This document shows positions 37,947 to 45,609 of a stretch of DNA of 64,000 bases, piece after piece. The DNA is from Burkholderia latens (GTDB lineage: Bacteria > Pseudomonadota > Gammaproteobacteria > Burkholderiales > Burkholderiaceae), in NCBI RefSeq assembly GCF_001718795.1, contig NZ_CP013435.1:1178001-1242000 (forward strand), written 5' to 3'. A program made the position numbers and the translations under genes. Each line of letters starts with the position of its first letter. Within the stretch, counting starts at the first letter, position 1. The notes below the pieces were generated by a model. The model was not told the DNA's origin. It searched no databases and was given only the letters and a program-made list of their open reading frames with translations.

Positions 37947-38771
37947 TTACACGGCGCTGCGGCGGGCGGGCGCGCCGCCGATCTCGCGGGTAATCTTTGC
38001 AATGCATTCGCGCAGCGCGGGCACGACGTGTTCGTGCAGCCACTCGGGCGGGCACTGGCTCGACGCGCCGCCGCAGTTCACCGAATAGCGCTGGCCGGAC
38101 GGGCCGATGAAGCCGGCCGCGACCGCGTTCAGCCCTTCGCGCCATTCGCCGACCGCGATCGCGTGGCCGTCGCGCATCGCATCGTCGAGCGCCGGGTTCA
38201 GCCGTGCCGATACGTGCGGCCAGTCGTCGCCGGCCGTGGCGCGCAGCGCGTCGAGCAGCGTGCGGCGCTCGTCGTCCTCGAGCGCAGCCAGATACGCGCG
38301 GCCCACCGCGGTGCGCGCGATGTCCATCCGCGAGCCGATCTCGAGGCGTGTGACCAGCACGGCGGAGCGCGGGCGGATCACGTCGATCGCGACCATGTCG
38401 AGCCGGTCGCGCACCGCGAGATGCACCGACAGCGACGTACGCTCGGCGAGCTCGATCATGAACGGCCGCGAGCGCGCCCGGATGTCGAAATTGCGCAGGA
38501 AGCCATGGCTCAGCTCCAGCACCGACGCGGTCAGCACGAAGCGCTCGCTGTCGGGAAGCTGAAACAGGAAGCCGGCGCTGACGAGCGTCGCCGTGATGCG
38601 CGACACGGTAGGCTTCGGGATGCCCGTCAATTCCGTCAGTTCGCGGTTGCTGACCGGGGCGTCGGCGGCCGCGATCCGGCGCAGCACAGCGAGGCCGCGT
38701 GCGAGTGCGGTGATCTCGTCGGGCGACGATTCGCGATCTCGGGGCGCGGGAGGCGTTACAGGTGTCGACAC
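37947..38771 (-). CDS. IclR-family transcriptional regulator
   Basis: A 274-residue regulator. The N-terminal winged helix-turn-helix (about 20-80: ITALARGLAVLRRIA, NRELTELTGIPKPTVSRITATLVSAGFL) and the C-terminal IclR effector domain (about 95-265; HLAVRDRLDMVAIDVI, GRAYLAALEDDE, GEWREGLNAVAAGFIGPSG) are complete. IclR regulators commonly control degradation of aromatics or carboxylic acids, but the effector cannot be read from sequence. It is upstream of mdtA on the same strand but 242 bp away, so control of the pump is only a possibility. A palindrome 81-97 bp upstream of its start is a candidate operator. Confidence 0.9.
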   Translation of the reverse strand: MSTPVTPPAPRDRESSPDEITALARGLAVLRRIAAADAPVSNRELTELTGIPKPTVSRITATLVSAGFLFQLPDSERFVLTASVLELSHGFLRNFDIRARSRPFMIELAERTSLSVHLAVRDRLDMVAIDVIRPRSAVLVTRLEIGSRMDIARTAVGRAYLAALEDDERRTLLDALRATAGDDWPHVSARLNPALDDAMRDGHAIAVGEWREGLNAVAAGFIGPSGQRYSVNCGGASSQCPPEWLHEHVVPALRECIAKITREIGGAPARRSAV

Positions 38772-38851
38772 GGGGATTTCTCTCTATTTCCGAAACGCAA
38801 TTTCAATTTTGTTGATATTGTACGATGATTGTCAAAGTATGCATGTTCCAT

Positions 38852-38891
38852 GGGTGAATCGTTCATCCGATGAGATTTTACGGGTTCACCC
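38852..38891. promoter_or_regulatory. Candidate IclR-type operator
   Basis: GGGTGAA-TCG-TTCATCC (38852-38868) is a palindrome with six of seven arm positions matching. A further half-site TTCACCC lies at 38885-38891. IclR-family operators are usually short palindromes near their own promoter. The region is unusually A+T-rich for this genome, as expected of a promoter. Confidence 0.4.
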
Positions 38892-38957
38892 TTGGTTTAT
38901 TAGGAAAGCGCTCAAATGTGCATTGCCGGAAAGTGCAGAAACCGGTGCAAATACCGC

Positions 38958-38986
38958 TTGACTTGTCGGGCGGAAACGGAAAGAAT
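38958..38986 (+). promoter_or_regulatory. Sigma-70-like promoter for an orphan transcript
   Basis: TTGACT (38958-38963) and AAGAAT (38981-38986) are separated by 17 bp. The -35 matches five of six consensus bases and the -10 four of six. A start around 38993 is expected, with a strong terminator about 120 bases later. Confidence 0.5.
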
Positions 38987-38992
38987 GTCTCA

Positions 38993-39119
38993 CGTTTTCG
39001 AAACATCGTTTCAGGAGTTTAACCGGCAACGGTGTTTCGCGCAGTCTCTCAGGTTCTAGCACGGCCCTCGGAATGGCTAGAACTTTTTTAGCGCCACGGT
39101 CTCCGTGGCGCTTTTTTTT
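38993..39119 (+). ncRNA. Candidate small RNA (possibly with a 24-codon micro-ORF)
   Basis: A transcript of about 127 bases is predicted between a promoter-like pair at 38958-38986 and a strong terminator at 39091-39119. It can fold into several hairpins: GTTT/AAAC, ACCG-GCAA-CGGT, and GTTCTAGC/GCTAGAAC around a 15-base loop just before the terminator stem. No gene follows on this strand for more than 4 kb, so it is not a leader. An ATG at 38985 with GGAAAG upstream opens a 24-codon frame ending in TAG at 39057-39059; it overlaps the -10 box, so it would need another promoter, but a micro-protein cannot be excluded. No known RNA family is recognised. Confidence 0.45.
39091..39119 (+). terminator. 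Strong rho-independent terminator of the orphan transcript
   Basis: GCGCCACGG (39091-39099) and CCGTGGCGC (39103-39111) form a perfect 9-bp stem with a TCT loop, followed by eight T. Oriented on the plus strand. Confidence 0.9.
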
Positions 39120-39229
39120 GCCCGTCCGTCCCGGACGCGTCAGGCCCGTATTATCCCCGATCGCTGAAAACCGTTCTTTCGACCCGGCGCGCGTACGCCG
39201 CGTGCATCCGTGTCGGCGGCGCACGCGCG

Positions 39230-39262
39230 AAAAAAAGCGCGACGCCCGGATGGGCATCGCGC
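39230..39262 (-). terminator. Rho-independent terminator of the PhoX-type gene
   Basis: On the minus strand GCGCGATGCCC (39262-39252) pairs with GGGCGTCGCGC (39247-39237) with one mismatch and a 4-base loop, followed by seven T. It lies about 150 bp after the stop of the gene ending at 39412. Confidence 0.85.
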
Positions 39263-39312
39263 AAGAACCGGCGTGGAGCGCCGACGAATGAAACGTGATG
39301 AAGATGGTGCCC

Positions 39313-39354
39313 GGTCAGGGACGCCCGGTCAGGGACGCCCGGTTAGGGACGTCC
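39313..39354. repeat. Three 14-bp tandem repeats
   Basis: GGTCAGGGACGCCC occurs at 39313-39326 and 39327-39340, then a variant (GGTTAGGGACGTCC) at 39341-39354. The array is in the untranslated 3' region of the PhoX-type gene, before its terminator. Confidence 0.7.
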
Positions 39355-39411
39355 CGTCAGCGGACGCGCGGCGACGGCACGCGGGCAGCGCGCGCCGCTC
39401 GCGCGACGCGA

Positions 39412-41370
39412 TTACGCCTTCGCGAGCTTGATGCTGGTCGGCTCGGCCGTCAGGTAGCCGACGCTCGCGCCGAATCGGTCCTTGTAGTTTGCGCGCACGA
39501 GCGGATCGAGCGTCGGCTTCACCTTGTCGTGCAGCGGCGACTCCCAGTCGCCCGCGTGCTGGAAGTTGCTCATGATGTAGGTCCAGCCGTTGATCTCGTC
39601 CACCGCGTGCAGGCCCGTCGATTCGGCGCCGGCCGGACACGACAGCACGCGTGTGAGCGATTTCGTGTCGACGTTGTACGCCCACAGGAAGTTGTTCACG
39701 TGCATCCCCGAGTCCTCGCCGATGAACAGCGTGCGCAGCTTCTCCGAGAACTTCAGGTTGTCGGGGTTCGCGATCTTGTCCGGGTTCGCGAGGTTGCCGA
39801 GCGCGTCGGCCGCGGCGAGATCCTCGCCGACGAGCGCGGCCGGCGCGCTCATGTCCACCGGCACCCATTCGCTGTCGATCGCGGCGCCCGACGTGTCGCG
39901 CTGGCCGCCCTTCAGGTTCAGCGCGTAGACGGCGCCCGCGGCGATCTTCTTGTCCAGCGCGACGTCGCGCGACACCGTATTGCCCTTGACCATCGACGTC
40001 TCGATCCGCGACATCGCCGTGTAGACGATCTTGTCCTTCGCGTTGACCGTCGTGCCTTCGAGCTTCGTGAACGCCATGCTGCCGCCGATCAGCGCCGCGT
40101 AGCGATGCGTCTCGAGGAAGGCTGCCGCCTTTTCCATTCCCGGCTTCACGCGGATCCAGTTGAACTTGCCGCCGAAGTGAATCTTCGTGTAGCTGGCGTC
40201 GTTCGGGTCGGTCGTCGTCAGGTCCATGATGTCCGACGCCTTCAGCGTGTTCGCGAGCGTCTCGATCTCGTTGCTGGTCGCGTGGCCGATCTTCAGCCAC
40301 GTGAGCGTCGCGCTACCCGCGCCGGCGGACGACGTCTGCGTCCACTTCGCGACGTACAGCGTGCCGGCCGACAGGTCGGCCGCCTTGTCGGCGACGAACA
40401 TGAACAGGCCGCCGTTGGTCGCATCGTCGCCCATCATCACGGTGCGCTGGTCCGGCATCACCTGGATCAGCTCGTGCGAGATGCGGCCGAGGCAGTAGTG
40501 CTTCTTCACCGTGCCGGTGCCGTCCGGGTTCACCGTGATCTCCGGCAGATGGCCGTAGTGGTAGGGGTTCGCCTTCGTCTCGTCGCCGAACGTGTTCTTG
40601 CTGAACGCCTTGAACTGCGCGTCGGTCGCGGCCTTCGTCGCGTCCGGTTCGTATTCCTCGCTCGACAGATGCGTGCCCCACGGCGACAGGCTCGCGCCGC
40701 AGGTGATCCACAGCCCGTGCGCTTTCGACGTGTCGACGTTGTGATACTTGACGACCTTCAGCGCGCCGCTGGACGGATCCTGGTCGAGCGTGATCACCGC
40801 GATCGGCGACGGCAGCTGGCCGTACTGCGACGCGCTTGCCTGGTCGCGCGTCGTGTATTCGAACTGCACGACCGCGAACACTGTGTTCCCCTTCACGCCG
40901 GGCACGTTCGCGTTCTTCAGCGTCAACAGCGAACTGCCGTCCGGGCAGTCCGAATAGAACTGGCGCTCCTTGCCCGCGACCGAACGGTCGATGATCGGCT
41001 GGTTGTTGATGTCGTAGTAGCCGCCGGCCAGGATCGTGCCGCCGTTGCCGTCCGGCACCATGTCGCCCGTGACGAAGAACGGCCGGTACGCGAGCTTGAA
41101 GTTGCGCGACGAGCCGTCCGAGAACGACACCGACAGCGTCGAGCCGACGGTCGTCGTGGCCATCGCGGCCGCATTGTCGAGCGTCGGCGCGGCCATCGCC
41201 GAGAACGCCGCCGACGTATATGCGGCGGCCGGCGTCGTAGCGGTCGGACCGTCGTCACCGCCGCAGCCCGTCAGCAGGGCCGGCAGCGCGAGGCCGGAGA
41301 GGGGCAGCATGGGCGCGCCGGCGAGGATCTTCAGGGCCTGACGACGGGAAGCATTGGGCAACGCGGGCAT
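39412..41370 (-). CDS. PhoX-type (DUF839) exported phosphatase-like protein
   Basis: A 652-residue member of the PhoX/DUF839 beta-propeller family. PhoX enzymes are calcium- and iron-dependent alkaline phosphatases exported by the Tat system. The N-terminus here has a Tat-like SRRQALK followed by a hydrophobic stretch and a lipobox-like LTGC (C36), so it may be a Tat-exported lipoprotein. Family segments include GNTVFAVVQFEYTTRDQ, HGLWITCGASLSPWGTHLSSEEYEPD, GRISHELIQVMPDQRTVMMGDDATNGGLFMFV in parts and TLFIGEDSGMHVNNFLWAYN, carrying the acidic metal ligands (SSEEYE, GEDSG). I start it at 41370 because the Tat signal begins there. Phosphatase activity is inferred; some DUF839 proteins have no known function. 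Confidence 0.82.
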   Translation of the reverse strand: MPALPNASRRQALKILAGAPMLPLSGLALPALLTGCGGDDGPTATTPAAAYTSAAFSAMAAPTLDNAAAMATTTVGSTLSVSFSDGSSRNFKLAYRPFFVTGDMVPDGNGGTILAGGYYDINNQPIIDRSVAGKERQFYSDCPDGSSLLTLKNANVPGVKGNTVFAVVQFEYTTRDQASASQYGQLPSPIAVITLDQDPSSGALKVVKYHNVDTSKAHGLWITCGASLSPWGTHLSSEEYEPDATKAATDAQFKAFSKNTFGDETKANPYHYGHLPEITVNPDGTGTVKKHYCLGRISHELIQVMPDQRTVMMGDDATNGGLFMFVADKAADLSAGTLYVAKWTQTSSAGAGSATLTWLKIGHATSNEIETLANTLKASDIMDLTTTDPNDASYTKIHFGGKFNWIRVKPGMEKAAAFLETHRYAALIGGSMAFTKLEGTTVNAKDKIVYTAMSRIETSMVKGNTVSRDVALDKKIAAGAVYALNLKGGQRDTSGAAIDSEWVPVDMSAPAALVGEDLAAADALGNLANPDKIANPDNLKFSEKLRTLFIGEDSGMHVNNFLWAYNVDTKSLTRVLSCPAGAESTGLHAVDEINGWTYIMSNFQHAGDWESPLHDKVKPTLDPLVRANYKDRFGASVGYLTAEPTSIKLAKA

Positions 41371-41463
41371 GTGGAGTCCAGTTTCAGATGTTGGAAGAAT
41401 GGCCTTCGCGACACGCAGGCGCTCGGCAAGCTTCGCGAAGGCAAGTTGAAAACTGGACGGAAG

Positions 41464-41478
41464 TGTAGGGACCCTACA
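41464..41478. promoter_or_regulatory. 15-bp perfect palindrome upstream of the PhoX-type gene
   Basis: TGTAGGGACCCTACA is a perfect palindrome around a single central base, 94 bp upstream of the start at 41370 and downstream of the amt gene on the same strand. It does not resemble a Pho box and has no T run for termination, so an operator for an unknown regulator is the best guess. Confidence 0.4.
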
Positions 41479-41565
41479 TGAAAGTTTTTTGAATTGAAAA
41501 CGTAATGATGCGCCGACGTGCGTGACGCTGGACTCGCGCAAGCCCGGCGCACGCAGCGGCGATGC

Positions 41566-42759
41566 TCACTCGCGTTCGGGCGTCGCCGAGATCCGGTGGA
41601 TCGACAGGTCGGCGCCGTCGAATTCGGCTTCGCGATCGAGCCGCAGGCCGACGGTCGCCTTCAGCGCGCCGTACACCAGCGCGCCGCCCGCCGTCGCGAT
41701 GACGATGCCGCCGAGCGTGCCGATGAGCTGCGACGCGAACGATACGCCGCCGAGGCCGCCCAGTGCGGGCTGGCCGAACACGCCGGCCGCGATCCCGCCG
41801 AGTGCGCCGCACATCCCGTGCAGCGGCCACACGCCGAGCACGTCGTCGATGCGCCACCTGTTCTGCACGCAGGTGAACATCGCGACGAACAGTGCACCTG
41901 CCGCTGCGCCGGTGACGAGCGCACCGATCGGGTGCATCACGTCGGAGCCCGCGCACACGGCGACGAGACCGGCGAGCGGTCCGTTGTACGTGAAGCCCGG
42001 ATCGTTGCGGCCGGCCATCCACGCGGCGAGCGTGCCGCCGACCATCGCCATCAGCGAGTTCACCGCGACGAGGCCGCTGATCTTGTCGAGCGTCTGCGCG
42101 CTCATCACGTTGAACCCGAACCAGCCGACGGCCAGCACCCACGCGCCGAGCGCGAGGAACGGGATGTTCGACGGCGGATGCGCGGCGATCCGGCCGTCCT
42201 TCGCATAGCGGCCGTGGCGCGCGCCGAGCAGCAGCACGGCCGGCAACGCGACCCAGCCGCCGAACGCGTGCACGACGACCGAGCCCGCGAAATCGTGGAA
42301 CGGCGCGCCGAACGCGTGCGTGAGCCACGCCTGCACGCCGAAGCGCTCGTTCCACGCAATCCCTTCGAAGAACGGATAGATGAAGCCGACGATGATCAGC
42401 GTCGCGACGAGTTGCGGATTGAATTTCGCGCGTTCCGCGATGCCTCCGGACACGATCGCCGGGATGGCTGCCGCGAACGTCAGCAGGAAGAAGAAGCGCA
42501 CGAGCGCGTAGCCGCTGTGCTGCGACAGCGTGCCGATGTCGTCGAAGAACTCGACGCCGTACGCGATCGTGTAGCCGATGAAGAAGTAAGCGAGCGTCGA
42601 CACCGAGAAGTCCACGAGGATCTTCACGAGCGCGTTGACCTGGTTCTTCTTGCGGACCGTGCCAAGCTCGAGAAATGCAAAGCCCGCGTGCATCGCGAGC
42701 ACCATGACGGCGCCGATCAACAGGAACAGTGTATCGACGCCGGATTTCAGACCATCCAT
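41566..42759 (-). CDS. amtB: Ammonium transporter (Amt/MEP family)
   Basis: A 397-residue ammonium channel with about 11 membrane segments. Family motifs visible are FLLIGAVMVLAMHAGFAFLE at the N-terminus, DFAGSVVVHAFGGWVALPAVLLLGARHGRY in parts (the conserved pore histidine in VHAFGG), GWFGFNVMSAQ and DVLGVWPLHGMCGALGGIAAG with the second pore histidine. It conducts ammonia/ammonium when nitrogen is scarce. The usual partner gene glnK (PII protein), normally just upstream, is absent; 42760-43024 has no gene. The start is the ATG at 42759. Confidence 0.93.
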   Translation of the reverse strand: MDGLKSGVDTLFLLIGAVMVLAMHAGFAFLELGTVRKKNQVNALVKILVDFSVSTLAYFFIGYTIAYGVEFFDDIGTLSQHSGYALVRFFFLLTFAAAIPAIVSGGIAERAKFNPQLVATLIIVGFIYPFFEGIAWNERFGVQAWLTHAFGAPFHDFAGSVVVHAFGGWVALPAVLLLGARHGRYAKDGRIAAHPPSNIPFLALGAWVLAVGWFGFNVMSAQTLDKISGLVAVNSLMAMVGGTLAAWMAGRNDPGFTYNGPLAGLVAVCAGSDVMHPIGALVTGAAAGALFVAMFTCVQNRWRIDDVLGVWPLHGMCGALGGIAAGVFGQPALGGLGGVSFASQLIGTLGGIVIATAGGALVYGALKATVGLRLDREAEFDGADLSIHRISATPERE

Positions 42760-43024
42760 GCCGGGGCTTCCTTGCGCAAAAAACGGGCAAGGAATGCAAG
42801 TATCGGGTCAAGTTGGTGAACGACTGCGTTCAATTGGTGCGAATGGTGGCCCGGAGCGCCGTGCGGCGCGGCGTCCCGACGATGCGTGCACGGAAGCGGG
42901 GCACGTATGCTGCCGCAATAGGCGTGGCGGCCTTGCACGCGCATGGTGCGACGCGTACGCAACTGGTGCGTATGGCGCGCGTCGGGGCGCGAGGTGGTGC
43001 GCCGCGATGCACCGGTCCGGCGCG

Positions 43025-43360
43025 TCAGCGGCGCGCGAACAGCGCTGGCGGCCGGCGCAGCCGCAATGCGCACAGACACCAGTATGCGGCGACGGTAACG
43101 AGTCCGAGCGCGGCGAAGGCCAGTGCGGCGAAGCCGGGGAGCGACTGCTCGTCGCCGCTCGGGCCGAGGATGCCTTGCGTGACGATCAGCGCAGCCGTCC
43201 AGAAGCCGATCACGGCTTGCGCGAGCAGGCGCGCGGCGGCGACGCGGCGTGGACGGCCCGACGCGCGCAGGCACCGCACGGACGGCGCGCGAAGACACAG
43301 GAAGAGCGTGGCGGCGAGCAGGGCGGCCAGCGCGATGAACCAGTCGATGAGGAAAGCCAT
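43025..43360 (-). CDS. Small membrane protein of unknown function
   Basis: A 111-residue protein with three hydrophobic segments: about residues 5-24 (WFIALAALLAATLFLCL), 45-64 (LLAQAVIGFWTAALIVTQGIL) and 77-97 (ALAFAALGLVTVAAYWCLCAL), with arginine-rich stretches between the first two and at the C-terminus. The charge pattern suggests a genuine inner-membrane protein, not a chance frame. I do not recognise a family. The start is the ATG at 43360. It lies upstream of amt on the same strand with 265 bp between. Confidence 0.6.
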   Translation of the reverse strand: MAFLIDWFIALAALLAATLFLCLRAPSVRCLRASGRPRRVAAARLLAQAVIGFWTAALIVTQGILGPSGDEQSLPGFAALAFAALGLVTVAAYWCLCALRLRRPPALFARR

Positions 43361-43551
43361 GATGAGGCGGAAAGCAGACGGAGCGGGTTGAAGGGCCCAC
43401 TTTAGTGTCGCCGCGACCGGGATTGAATCAGACGAATCCGAAATTGCAGTGCATCTTCAAGCGGCAGTGGTCATTTCCGTTGTTCCACAGGCGGTATCAT
43501 CGACGTCGGTCCAACCATTCAGGCCGTGCGGCGCACGGCCGGAGATTGCTG

Positions 43552-43980
43552 ATGAAGATGAAGACTTGGCGGGCGCGTCGCGCGTCCGGAGCGGTGCTGG
43601 CAGTTGCGGCCGCCGGTGCGGTGTTGTTGCTGGCCGGCTGCGAGAAGTCCGGCGCGCCGGCCTCGCAGCCCGACACGGCCGCGAGCGCGGCTGCCGATGC
43701 CGCCAACAACGCGGCGAAGGCGCTCGATCAGGTGGCGAGCACGGTCAACCAGCAGATCAATGCCGCGAAGGCCGGCATCGCGTCCGCGGCGTCGGCCGTG
43801 CCGCCGTTGTCGGCGAGCGGCCTCGCATCCGCTGCGCAGGCGCAGTTCGACGCGGCCGCATCGGCTGTCGTCGCCCACGCGGCATCCGAAGCGGGCGCGC
43901 GGATGGCGGAGGCCGGCAAGAAGCTCCAGCAGTGGAGCCAGCAGAACGCGGCCGGCGCAAAGCCCGCCAGCGGCGAGTAA
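43552..43980 (+). CDS. Small alanine-rich lipoprotein
   Basis: A 142-residue lipoprotein. The signal has basic residues (MKMKTWRARR), a hydrophobic core and lipobox LAGC at residues 27-30, so Cys30 should be lipidated. The mature chain is very rich in Ala and Ser with heptad-like Val/Ile/Gln spacing (ALDQVASTVNQQINAAKAGI), suggesting a helical or coiled-coil protein lying along the envelope. No family is recognised. The start is the ATG at 43552, 8 bases after GGAG; the open frame runs further upstream but lacks signal character. Confidence 0.7.
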   Translation: MKMKTWRARRASGAVLAVAAAGAVLLLAGCEKSGAPASQPDTAASAAADAANNAAKALDQVASTVNQQINAAKAGIASAASAVPPLSASGLASAAQAQFDAAASAVVAHAASEAGARMAEAGKKLQQWSQQNAAGAKPASGE

Positions 43981-44005
43981 TCGGGCGCTTGCGCGATGCG
44001 CAAAA

Positions 44006-44024
44006 TGTAATTATAGTGGTTACA
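44006..44024. promoter_or_regulatory. Palindromic operator before the Rrf2 gene
   Basis: TGTAATTATAGTGGTTACA has perfect 5-bp arms, TGTAA and TTACA, with a 9-bp spacer, and lies 49 bp before the Rrf2 start. TATAGT inside could be a -10 element. A matching site precedes the oxidoreductase gene at 44631-44649, which points to the Rrf2 protein as the ligand. Confidence 0.6.
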
Positions 44025-44072
44025 CATTGTCGCCGGCTGCGGTTCGGGCCGGCGTCGCCGAATGGACGAGGA

Positions 44073-44528
44073 ATGAATACCAGCAGCCGGTTTGCGTTTG
44101 CCGTTCACGTTCTTGCGTTGCTGTCGATGCAGGAAGGTGTGCCGCTGTCGTCCGACATCATTGCGGGCAGCGTGAACACGAATCCGGCGCTGATCCGTCG
44201 GCTGCTTTCGATGCTGGCGGCCGCGGGGCTGACCACGTCGCAACTCGGCGCGGGCGGTGGCGCGTTGCTCGCGCGGGAGCCCGGGGAAATTACGCTGCTC
44301 GACGTGTACCGCGCGGTCGACGATGCGCAGTTGTTCGCGCTGCACCGTGAAGCGCCGAATCCCGCGTGCGTCGTCGGCCGGCACATCCAGGGTGTGCTGA
44401 TCGACTACATCGGCGACGCGCAGCGGGCAATGGAAGCGTCACTCGCCACGCGAACGCTTGCTGACGTCACGGCAGACGTGCTCGAATCCGAGCAGCGCAA
44501 CCGGCCGGCGGGTAGCGCCAGCGGCTAA
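44073..44528 (+). CDS. Rrf2-family regulator (YwnA-like)
   Basis: A 151-residue Rrf2 regulator. The N-terminal winged helix (SRFAFAVHVLALLSMQ, SDIIAGSVNTNPALIRRLLSMLAAAGL) is typical, and GAGGGALLAREPGEITLLDVYRAV follows the family pattern. Only one cysteine is present (NPACVVGR), so it cannot hold the three-cysteine iron-sulphur cluster of IscR or NsrR; it belongs with YwnA-type members that sense other signals. Its neighbour downstream is a YwnB-like NAD(P)-binding protein, the same pairing as in Bacillus subtilis. Two matching palindromes suggest that it represses itself and that neighbour. The start is the ATG at 44073, with a GACGAGGA site. Confidence 0.88.
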   Translation: MNTSSRFAFAVHVLALLSMQEGVPLSSDIIAGSVNTNPALIRRLLSMLAAAGLTTSQLGAGGGALLAREPGEITLLDVYRAVDDAQLFALHREAPNPACVVGRHIQGVLIDYIGDAQRAMEASLATRTLADVTADVLESEQRNRPAGSASG

Positions 44529-44596
44529 GCACGGGCCGCGACGCGCATCACACCGGGCGGGATGCCGGGCGACGCACACGCGCGGCGACCGGCACG

Positions 44597-44620
44597 ACGG
44601 AGTTCCGCTCCGTTTTTTTT
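44597..44620 (+). terminator. Terminator after the Rrf2 gene
   Basis: ACGGAG (44597-44602) pairs with CTCCGT (44608-44613) across TTCCG, followed by a run of eight T. It separates the Rrf2 gene from the oxidoreductase gene, which therefore needs its own promoter. Confidence 0.75.
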
Positions 44621-44630
44621 CGGCTTTATA

Positions 44631-44649
44631 TGTAATCGCTTTGGTTACT
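44631..44649. promoter_or_regulatory. Second copy of the Rrf2 operator, before the oxidoreductase gene
   Basis: TGTAA (44631-44635), a 9-bp spacer and TTACT (44645-44649) repeat the architecture of the site at 44006-44024, with one arm mismatch. It lies 20-39 bp before the ATG, a position suited to repression. Confidence 0.55.
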
Positions 44650-44669
44650 TTTACTGATGGAGAATCGAC

Positions 44670-45311
44670 ATGACGCAACGTAGCTTGAACATCGCGCTGT
44701 TTGGCGCCACCGGCATGATCGGCTCGCGGATCGCGGCGGAGGCCGCACGCCGCGGCCATCGCGTGACCGCGCTGTCGCGCCATCCCGGCGCGGCCGCCGA
44801 CGGCATTACCGCGAAGGCGGCCGATCTATTCGATGCGGCCAGCATCGCGGCCGCACTGCCGGGTCACGACGTCGTCGCGAGTGCGTACGGCCCGCAGCAG
44901 GACGATGCCGCGAAGGTCGTCGCGGCGGCGCGGGCCCTCGTGGCCGGCGTTCGCCAGGCGGGGCTGAAGCGGCTCGTCGTCGTGGGCGGCGCGGGTTCGC
45001 TGGAAGTCGCACCGGGCAAGCAGCTCGTCGATACCGAAGGTTTCCCCGATGCATACAAGGCGGTCGCGCTCGCTCACCGGGACGCGCTCGGATACCTGCA
45101 GACCGTCGGCGATCTCGACTGGACCTTCTTCGCGCCGGCCGCACAGATCGCACCGGGCGAGCGCACGGGTACGTTCCGCACGGGCGTCGGCAAGCTGATC
45201 GCGGACGCGCAGGGCAACAGCAAGATCTCGGCGGAAGATTACGCGGTCGCATTCGTCGATGCGCTCGAGCATCGGAGCTTCGTGCGCGAAGTCGCGACGG
45301 TCGCGTATTGA
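44670..45311 (+). CDS. NAD(P)-binding oxidoreductase (YwnB/NmrA-like)
   Basis: A 213-residue Rossmann protein of the atypical SDR/NmrA group. The nucleotide motif [18 protein letters not shown] is at the N-terminus, followed by VTALSRHPG, a [17 protein letters not shown] strand-turn and [18 protein letters not shown], typical of YwnB/YwkA-like proteins. The [16 protein letters not shown] segment near the end is conserved in the group. Substrate unknown; quinone or electrophile stress is often proposed for related proteins. It is preceded by an operator-like palindrome shared with the Rrf2 gene and by GGAG before the ATG. Confidence 0.87.
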   Translation: MTQRSLNIALFGATGMIGSRIAAEAARRGHRVTALSRHPGAAADGITAKAADLFDAASIAAALPGHDVVASAYGPQQDDAAKVVAAARALVAGVRQAGLKRLVVVGGAGSLEVAPGKQLVDTEGFPDAYKAVALAHRDALGYLQTVGDLDWTFFAPAAQIAPGERTGTFRTGVGKLIADAQGNSKISAEDYAVAFVDALEHRSFVREVATVAY

Positions 45312-45575
45312 GCGAAGGGACGGCGGCGCACACGCAGCGCTCCCGCATCATGCGCCGTATGTGCGCGTAGGGCGCGCATGCGCCCCGTGCGATCGACGAC
45401 TTCAGGCGGTTCCACCTTGACGGGCGGAATCGCCTGTTTCGTCTGCTCTGACGCCGCTAGGCAGCCCGGCGTACGCGGACCGTACACATGGCCGCCGGCT
45501 CTTTACGCGATCAGTGTTTATCCCGGTCGACGCCGCGGAGTGGTTTTCATATTGTTCCCCGTCGTGCACGATGCA

Positions 45576-45590
45576 TAGAAAAAATTTCTA
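45576..45590. promoter_or_regulatory. Lrp-box-like palindrome before the Lrp gene
   Basis: TAGAAAAAATTTCTA matches 13 of 15 positions of the Lrp consensus YAGHAWATTWTDCTR and is a perfect inverted repeat (extended arms ATAGAAA/TTTCTAT at 45575-45591). It ends 19 bp before the start codon at 45610, well placed for autoregulation. The rest of the gap 45312-45609 shows nothing else I can support. Confidence 0.55.
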
Positions 45591-45609
45591 TCTACGAGGG
45601 ACTGGGTAA

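Noticed and set aside
38993..39119. A glycine-type riboswitch, because of a CTCTCAGG segment
   Set aside because: The other conserved aptamer blocks are missing, and no gene follows on this strand, so a cis-acting switch makes no sense here.
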